In this document: positions 26,695 to 33,025 of the stretch, piece after piece
Layout: each line of letters begins with the position of its first letter
How positions within the stretch are numbered: position 1 is the first letter of the stretch
From: Cyanobacteriota bacterium
Lineage (GTDB): Bacteria > Cyanobacteriota > Vampirovibrionia > Gastranaerophilales > UBA9971
Assembly: GCA_022703625.1 (NCBI GenBank)
Contig: JAKLDH010000004.1
Span: 1 to 57,705, forward strand
Direction: 5' to 3'
DNA length: 57,705 nt
Position numbers and translations under genes: made by a program
The notes under the pieces: model-generated
Told to the model about the DNA's origin: nothing
Seen by the model: the letters and a program-made list of their open reading frames with translations, nothing else
The model's database searches: none

Positions 26695-27372
26695 ATGAAT
26701 TCTACAATAACTAATGTTGTGAAAGTAATTATTGTTGAGGATTACAAATTGACCAGAGTTGGTCTTAAGTCGTCTTTAAGTGAATTTGAAGGGATTGAAG
26801 TAACAGGAGAGTCTGAAACAGCAGAGCTTGGGATACAAAAAATAAAGGACCTTAAGCCTGATGTGGTTTTAATGGACTTGGGACTTCCTGGTATAAACGG
26901 AATAGAAGCAACCCAGAAGATAAAAGAATTTGATCAGAATATTAAAATTATAGTTTTAACTTCGCATGAAAGAGATGAAGAAGTGCTTGCCGCTTTAGGA
27001 TCAGGCGCTAACGCATATTGTCTTAAAGATATTGAGCCTAATACGCTTGTAAATGTAATAAAAAATGTAAAACAGGGAGCGGCATGGCTTGATCCAAATA
27101 TAGCTGAAGTTGCGCTTAAAATGTTTCCTAAACCCGAGTCAACAAAAGTATTAAACGCCGCTGGAATAACCGATGCCAGAGCGCAATTGACTGAAAGAGA
27201 AATGGAAGTTTTAAGACTTCTTGTAAAAGGCAAAAGCAATACTGAAATTGCAAAAGACCTTATAGTAAGTGTTCATACGGCAAAAGCCCATGTGTGCAGC
27301 ATTCTTCAAAAGCTGTGTGTGGATGATAGAGTTCAGGCGGCTGTAAAAGCAATAAGAGAGAATATTATTTAA
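26695..27372 (+). CDS. NarL/LuxR-type response regulator
   Basis: ATG 26695 is preferred over the in-frame TTG at 26677, because GGAAGGG lies about 7 nt upstream of it. The 225-aa protein has a receiver domain (about 8-125) with acidic pair E15/D16, phospho-acceptor D61 in VVLMDLGLPG, switch residue in VLTS and Lys in YCLKDI. A LuxR-type helix-turn-helix follows (about 155-220: LTEREMEVLRLLVKGKSNTE). No histidine kinase is adjacent, so it is an orphan regulator here. The long AT-rich leader suggests its own promoter. Confidence 0.92.
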   Translation: MNSTITNVVKVIIVEDYKLTRVGLKSSLSEFEGIEVTGESETAELGIQKIKDLKPDVVLMDLGLPGINGIEATQKIKEFDQNIKIIVLTSHERDEEVLAALGSGANAYCLKDIEPNTLVNVIKNVKQGAAWLDPNIAEVALKMFPKPESTKVLNAAGITDARAQLTEREMEVLRLLVKGKSNTEIAKDLIVSVHTAKAHVCSILQKLCVDDRVQAAVKAIRENII

Positions 27373-27390
27373 CCCTCTTGCGGGCATTTC

Positions 27391-27590
27391 TATATCAATC
27401 TCAAAAAGTTTTGGTATAGCTGGCGTTTCGGTTTCGCCGCATGAAAGATGGTTTTTGTAAATCCTTAATTAGCCGGTGTTTTGTAGCGCAAGCGCGAGTT
27501 TTAACTCATTCATGCGCCGAAGGCAAAACACCGGCTACATCTTTACTCAGCCTTTTAACAAATTAACGAAAACTTATTTGTATTGGTATA
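27391..27590. repeat. RepC copy
   Basis: The left end is a decayed ATATCAATC. The right end AACGAAAACTTATTTGTATTGGTAT is intact but for minor change, ending TATTGGTAT. It holds a long palindrome GCCGGTGTTTTG.../...CAAAACACCGGC whose loop differs from the other copies. The IS630 element starts 40 bp later. Confidence 0.6.
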
Positions 27591-27631
27591 ATTAGAAATT
27601 TAAGAAAATTGGAAAGAAATTTATAATTATA

Positions 27632-28282
27632 CTAAGCGACATATTTAAATTTACATTTTGACTTAATATATTCGTTAGGGGTTGAATATTGAATTATATA
27701 GCTATCTAATGACTTTTTTAAGCCAGAAATGTTTCCGAAGCATGTGTTATGGGTTTTCTTTTCTCTAATATCCTTCCATATTATTTCTTTTGGATTTAAT
27801 TGCGGAGAATAAGGAGGCAAATAAAGAAGCTTAATTTTGTCTTTATTCTCTTTAAGCCATTTTTTGGTTTTTTTCGATTTGTGAGGACTTGCATTATCAA
27901 GAATCAAAAGAATTTTAATCCCATCAAATTTTTCTTTAATCAAAAGTTCTAAATAGGCTATAAAGACATCAGAATCAAAATTTCCCTTGAATACAACATC
28001 AGGAATTTCACCTTTTTCAACATTTACTGAACCCAAAATACCTATTTTATCTTTTGAAGCGGAGCTTTGAACACAGGGCGCGCTTCCTTTTTTCCGCCAG
28101 ACTCTTTTTATTGTACTTTCAAGATGAAAGAAAGCCCCGTCAAAAAACATTATTACTCGCTTTTTTAGTTTTTTATTTAGTTCAAAAAGCCTTTTAATGC
28201 GTTTTTTAAACCTTTCTTTCCTGTCATTATTTTGTTTTTGTTCCGGTGGAATTTTTCGAGGCCTCCTCAGGGGACAAACCAA
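27632..28282 (-). CDS. IS630 transposase, C-terminal DDE part
   Basis: This 216-aa frame is the catalytic domain. It shows FFDGAFFHLE (first Asp), ILLILDNASPHKSKKTKKWL (second Asp) and LLYLPPYSPQLNPKEIIWKDIR (Glu), the usual IS630 DDE layout. It overlaps the N-terminal frame by 56 nt. The formal TTG start of this frame is probably not used; synthesis as a fusion by frameshifting is more likely if the element is active. Confidence 0.8.
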   Translation of the reverse strand: MVCPLRRPRKIPPEQKQNNDRKERFKKRIKRLFELNKKLKKRVIMFFDGAFFHLESTIKRVWRKKGSAPCVQSSASKDKIGILGSVNVEKGEIPDVVFKGNFDSDVFIAYLELLIKEKFDGIKILLILDNASPHKSKKTKKWLKENKDKIKLLYLPPYSPQLNPKEIIWKDIREKKTHNTCFGNISGLKKSLDSYIIQYSTPNEYIKSKCKFKYVA

Positions 28283-28697
28283 GCTTATGAAAAAGCCTTT
28301 GACATTGTCTTATTCCAAGTTTTATCTGATATTGTTCTTTTAAATGGCGCGCCAGTAACTTACCATCCCAATCATTATTTTCATAGTCAATATCCAGAGG
28401 ACTTTTTTCTATATCAATTTTTAAAAGTTCTTCTATTTCTGGAATTATGCTTGATTTTCTTCCAGGTCTTTTCTTGTCTTTAAGCGCTTCTAATCCTTTA
28501 TCATTTGCTTGATTTATCCAGTTTGATATACTCATCCTGCTTATTTTAAAAAGCTTTGAAACTGATGTTATATGATGTCCATTTGATACAAGAGCTAAAA
28601 TATCAATTTTTCTTATAAACCTAGCGCTTTCACTGCTTTTAAATACATTTTTAATTTCTTTTTGTACTGTCTCTTTAAGCTTTAAACCGTTTTTCAT
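28227..28697 (-). CDS. IS630 transposase, N-terminal DNA-binding part
   Basis: The 156-aa frame holds the helix-turn-helix region of an IS630 transposase (about 30-75: VSNGHHITSVSKLFKISRMSISNWI). KKRPGRKS and a second winged-helix segment ending RLFHKLGLSPEE follow. Around TTG TCC CCT GAG the family sequence continues in the +1 frame, giving GLS-LRRPRKIPPE. The product is therefore either joined by +1 frameshifting at the CCCC run or inactivated by one inserted C. Confidence 0.8.
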   Translation of the reverse strand: MKNGLKLKETVQKEIKNVFKSSESARFIRKIDILALVSNGHHITSVSKLFKISRMSISNWINQANDKGLEALKDKKRPGRKSSIIPEIEELLKIDIEKSPLDIDYENNDWDGKLLARHLKEQYQIKLGIRQCQRLFHKLGLSPEEASKNSTGTKTK

Positions 28698-28778
28698 CTT
28701 AAAACTCCTTTATTATCAAGAATAGAGTGCTATAAATCGTTTATTTTGTAAAATTATTTATGTCGTTTAGTATATCAA

Positions 28779-29688
28779 GTTGCAATCCTGATTTTGTTGG
28801 AATAGAGGTATAAATAATTATAACAGATATAGAATTATTCAAGTCTTTTGCGTTTCAATCCTGATTTTGTTGGAATAGAGGTATAAATCTTCTGGGTTCA
28901 TGAGATTTCCTCCAATTATTTATCGTTTCAATCCTGATTTTGTTGGAATAGAGGTATAAATTAGATGAACCTAGATTTGATTTAAGACTCACTTCTAGTT
29001 TCAATCCTGATTTTGTTGGAATAGAGGTATAAATAGTGAGGTATTTTAGCGAGCGAATGCAACAAACAATGTTTCAATCCTGATTTTGTTGGAATAGAGG
29101 TATAAATAATAACATTTCCGTTAGACATAGTTCCTAGTTTCTTGTTTCAATCCTGATTTTGTTGGAATAGAGGTATAAATACCATAATAGCTCCCTAATT
29201 CTTTATCCCTTACTTGTTTCAATCCTGATTTTGTTGGAATAGAGGTATAAATGAATCATCAAGTTCTAACGGCTTATGCTTTGGATAGTTTCAATCCTGA
29301 TTTTGTTGGAATAGAGGTATAAATTCTTTGTCTTTATTTATTTTATTGATTATTTCGTTGTTTCAATCCTGATTTTGTTGGAATAGAGGTATAAATTCCT
29401 GATCCTCCCTCTCATTCATGCATTGACTAGTGGTTTCAATCCTGATTTTGTTGGAATAGAGGTATAAATAGCCTTGTAGCTTGCCTATTAAAAAATATAT
29501 TAATTGTTTCAATCCTGATTTTGTTGGAATAGAGGTATAAATCAGGCGAAAGGCTTACATTTCATTCAATTACGTATAGTTTCAATCCTGATTTTGTTGG
29601 AATAGAGGTATAAATATTGACTAGTCCGGCTTTTTTTTAGCCGGTTTTTTTGTTTCAATCCTGATTTTGTTGGAATAGAGGTATAAAT
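28779..29688 (-). CRISPR. type I-B CRISPR array, 13 repeats and 12 spacers
   Basis: A 37-bp repeat (on the + strand GTTTCAATCC...GTATAAAT) recurs 13 times, from 28779, 28852, 28925, 28998, 29071, 29144, 29216, 29288, 29360, 29433, 29506, 29579 and 29652. Spacers are 35-36 bp. Read on the minus strand the repeat ends ATTGAAAC, the usual 5' handle, so the array is transcribed leftwards, in line with the cas genes. The only variant repeat is the leftmost (28779, GTTGCAATCC), as expected at the trailer end. The newest spacer is then 29616-29651. Confidence 0.98.
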
Positions 29689-29891
29689 CCGTTATGACCT
29701 GAAAATATAGAACCTTACTGATTATCGCTCTTTTTTTGAAACGCTCAAATTTGCAATTTTTGCTTAACAAAATTACTAAATATTCTATATTTTCAAGGTG
29801 CAATCGCAGAAATTATATCACGAAAATTCTTGGCTGGCAAGGATTTTAAGAATTATTAAGCCGATTCTCCAATAATTCTGTACGGAGAAAA
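29689..29891 (-). promoter_or_regulatory. CRISPR leader
   Basis: This AT-rich gap lies between the cas4 stop and the first repeat. It contains a perfect 12-bp inverted repeat, GAAAATATAGAA (29701-29712) and TTCTATATTTTC (29783-29794), with 70 bp between the arms. The proximal arm is 12 bp from the repeat. A second 9-bp inverted repeat, AGAATTATT/AATAATTCT (29849-29879), sits just after cas4. Position and orientation make it the leader; the first pair may be an adaptation or protein-binding site. Confidence 0.75.
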
Positions 29892-30473
29892 TTACCTTAC
29901 GCATATATTTTTATAACAGCAATCAGGGCATTTATTCGCAGACTTCGTCTTTGGGGGGAAATATCCGGTTTCTATGACCTTAACCACATCGTTTATTAAG
30001 CTTTGTGTGTCAGAAAAGCTCTTTGCGCTGAAGTTCATTTCCTTAACAAGATTACTTGAACGAGTATAACACACAAATCCCTTATTTACAGGCGCATTAA
30101 AGTTTTCCTGAATTAATAAGGCATAAATGTTGGATTGGTAAAAATGTGTTGAAAAAAGTTTCTCTTTATATTCAGCAAATTTATAGTCAAATGGCATCGC
30201 TGAACCGTCTTCCACAAAAAGTATCTCGTCCAGAATCCCGTGAATATTGTATTTCTCAGAGTTTAGAGGGACGTTGATTTCCTTTCTTACTACATTTAGC
30301 TTTTTGCGCAGATAATTTTTGTTAACTTCCGCTTTAATTAAGTGAATATCCCTGCCTTTTTGAACTTTATACCTTTTTTCTTCATGCTGGGGAATATCAA
30401 GACAGCGCATAAAATAGATGAACCTTGGGCAATAAAGATATTCGATAACATCAGAAGCAGTGATATTAGCCAT
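29892..30473 (-). CDS. cas4: CRISPR adaptation nuclease Cas4
   Basis: The 193-aa Cas4 trims prespacers and helps select the PAM. An N-terminal Cys in EYLYCPRFIYFM and the C-terminal cluster CPDCCYKNIC give the four cysteines of the Fe-S site. The RecB-like nuclease part includes GRDIH, the Asp of LDEILFVEDG and the PFDYKFAEYK (D...E-x-K type) motif. It follows cas2 with one base between stop and start, and is the last gene before the leader. Confidence 0.93.
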   Translation of the reverse strand: MANITASDVIEYLYCPRFIYFMRCLDIPQHEEKRYKVQKGRDIHLIKAEVNKNYLRKKLNVVRKEINVPLNSEKYNIHGILDEILFVEDGSAMPFDYKFAEYKEKLFSTHFYQSNIYALLIQENFNAPVNKGFVCYTRSSNLVKEMNFSAKSFSDTQSLINDVVKVIETGYFPPKTKSANKCPDCCYKNICVR

Positions 30474-30474
30474 A

Positions 30475-31739
<1,265 letters not shown>

Positions 31740-31848
31740 AAATATGATTTATAAAATTGCTGTCAACATGAAAAGGATACCAGATGTTTTAAGAAAGGGA
31801 TAGATTGTATTGAAATATTAATTCTAATAATTTATAATATGTATGTAA

Positions 31849-31888
31849 ACATCGGAAGCTCTTCCTGTGAAAACACAGGGTCCGATGT
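31849..31888. promoter_or_regulatory. nested hairpin upstream of cas1
   Basis: The outer stem ACATCGGA/TCCGATGT (31849-31856, 31881-31888) encloses an inner stem CCTGTG/CACAGG with an AAAA loop. It sits about 110 bp ahead of the cas1 start and would be in the 5' leader of a cas1-2-4 transcript. No T-run follows. Possible protein site, attenuator or processed RNA; unproven. A leftover coding-like frame (minus strand, reading GDYAAKRRENIQSYLN) crosses the same bases. Confidence 0.45.
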
Positions 31889-31956
31889 CTTGATTTAGGT
31901 AACTCTGGATGTTTTCCCTGCGCTTCGCCGCATAATCGCCAGGGTTTTTGATTTTT

Positions 31957-32000
31957 AAAAAAAGATACCAGCAACCATAAAGTTGTGGTATCCTTTTTTT
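31957..32000. terminator. bidirectional terminator between the DUF1508 gene and cas1
   Basis: GATACCAGCAAC and GTTGTGGTATC pair with one bulge around CATAAA. Seven T follow on the + strand (31994-32000), and seven A before the stem give a T-run on the minus strand. It lies 27 bp beyond the stop of the 51-aa gene and should end the transcript coming from cas6. Confidence 0.75.
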
Positions 32001-32026
32001 AAGAAAATTTATTGACGGCTGTAAAA

Positions 32027-32182
32027 TTAACCTTTATAGCCGTTTCTTTTTGCGTTAGCTATGCAATCACTTTGGTTATGATAGCCTTCGCTGGAACTGC
32101 CAACAATTCTGCCGTTAGGAGCTATCCTTCTCCAACGCCATTGACTGCTAGGGTCTTTGTAAAATTCCCATTTGTCGGGCAT
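32027..32182 (-). CDS. 51-aa DUF1508 (YegP-like) protein inside the cas locus
   Basis: ATG at 32182 is chosen over the upstream in-frame start, because a near-perfect GGGAGGTG lies 8 nt before it. The 51-aa product (MPDKWEFYKD...WRWRRIAPNGRIVGSSSEGY...) is one DUF1508 repeat, the fold of YegP-type proteins. The pattern is F-x-Y-KD, W-RWR, A-NG-I, SSEGY and a terminal N-AKRNG. The role of DUF1508 is unknown. It sits between cas6 and cas1 on the same strand and ends before a strong terminator. It has its own candidate promoter (32306-32334). Not a known core Cas protein. Confidence 0.8.
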   Translation of the reverse strand: MPDKWEFYKDPSSQWRWRRIAPNGRIVGSSSEGYHNQSDCIANAKRNGYKG

Positions 32183-32221
32183 CGCCTTTTCACCTCCCTT
32201 CTTTAAACTTGCTACTTTCAC

Positions 32222-32358
32222 TAATTGATCCGGATTTTATTGGAAATAGAAAGTACAATAACGTAAATTAGTTCGTTTCAATTCAGCTTTATTTTGAATA
32301 TGATAATTAAATCATAGGTCGAATTTAAAGTCAAATTTTAGAACTAATTTATGTTATT
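32222..32358 (-). ncRNA. candidate crRNA-like element with two degenerate CRISPR repeats
   Basis: Read on the minus strand, 32312-32275 aligns with the array repeat at about 27 of 38 columns and ends in an intact ATTGAAAC handle. Positions 32259-32222 align at about 24 of 38, best in the core (TCTATT..CCAA.AAAATC.GGAT). The 18 nt after the handle (GAACTAATTTACGTTATT, 32274-32257) match + strand 32341-32358 at 17 of 18 positions; the mismatch is at position 12. The matched site is preceded by TTA, where a type I PAM would lie. This layout resembles CreR/CreA RNAs. A plain 102-bp inverted-repeat element would also fit. Confidence 0.45.
32306..32334 (-). promoter_or_regulatory. promoter inside the cas6-DUF1508 gap
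   Basis: On the minus strand TTGACT (32334-32329), a 17-bp spacer and TTTAAT (32311-32306) match sigma-70 boxes at five of six positions each. Transcription would begin near 32299, within the first degenerate repeat, and would run through its handle, the pseudo-spacer and the DUF1508 gene. The pseudo-spacer's match site (32341-32358) lies 7 bp upstream of the -35 box. Confidence 0.5.
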
Positions 32359-32365
32359 AAATACA

Positions 32366-33022
32366 CTAATTTATATTTACCACCCCAAACCCCTTAGCCA
32401 CGCCTTTGCCTAATCCCACCTGCTCCGGGATTATAATATTCGTCTTGAACTGCCCCGTGAATGTCGTTACTTTTAAGTCTTTTATTTCTGATATAACCGG
32501 TTTTAGAAATAATTGAACCTCAATTTGCTTTTCTACTGTATAACCTAATTCCTTACACATCCTTAAAATATTCGTAGTCAGGATTTTCTCCAGCATTTTG
32601 TCTTTTTCGCGGTTACTTGTCAGTGCTTTGTATTGAGCATAATTTTCCTGATTCAGAGCATACCATGGGGTCGCAAATCTATACTGGATATAGTCATCAA
32701 CCAGCTTTATTTCTTTATCTTCAAGAATAAGACGTTTTTCCATGATGGGGTATTCTGTATAACCTATTTTTATTGAATTAAAGCTGTCATAATGCTTTAT
32801 TATGCTTTCTGCGCCTTCATTGAATCCAATTACAAGCGGTCTGTTGTTGCTGAACCTGTATTGTATGCGAGGATATCGGTAAATCTGGCTTCCGTCCTCA
32901 TTATGGTTATGAAAAAGGTCAACTGAAGAGAAAGTATTAGCGAAAAATCCCCGAAGTTTTTGCGCTTCCTGATATTTTGCTTTCTTGTCCAGCTCTAGTA
33001 TTAATTTCGCTATCTTTACCAT
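32366..33022 (-). CDS. cas6: CRISPR RNA endoribonuclease Cas6
   Basis: The 218-aa protein cuts the pre-crRNA in the repeats. RAMP-type features are the YRYPRIQYRF strand and the C-terminal glycine-rich loop GLGKGVAKGFG (about 203-213). A His in DLFHNHNEDG (about 37-40) could be catalytic. It begins 3 nt after the cas3 stop. Size and neighbours match I-B Cas6. Confidence 0.9.
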   Translation of the reverse strand: MVKIAKLILELDKKAKYQEAQKLRGFFANTFSSVDLFHNHNEDGSQIYRYPRIQYRFSNNRPLVIGFNEGAESIIKHYDSFNSIKIGYTEYPIMEKRLILEDKEIKLVDDYIQYRFATPWYALNQENYAQYKALTSNREKDKMLEKILTTNILRMCKELGYTVEKQIEVQLFLKPVISEIKDLKVTTFTGQFKTNIIIPEQVGLGKGVAKGFGVVNIN

Positions 33023-33025
33023 AAT

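Larger units (their letters stand above)
27630..28772 (-). mobile_element. IS630-family insertion sequence
   Basis: The element of about 1143 bp has inverted ends TACTAAGCGACATA (left) and TATGTCGTTTAGTA (right), differing at one position. It is flanked by TA on both sides (27628-27629 and 28773-28774), the target duplication usual for IS630/Tc1 elements. It carries a two-frame transposase on the minus strand. The right edge lies only 4 bp from the last, degenerate CRISPR repeat, so it inserted at the trailer end of the array or removed what lay beyond. Confidence 0.85.

Noticed and set aside
31761-31766. Perfect TTGACA (minus strand) just upstream of cas1 as a promoter
   Set aside because: A matching -10 at normal spacing would fall at the start codon, leaving no leader; not convincing.
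31789-31974. 61-codon minus-strand frame ahead of cas1
   Set aside because: It crosses the nested hairpin, has low-quality composition and no ribosome site; an alternate frame there reads better but has no start.
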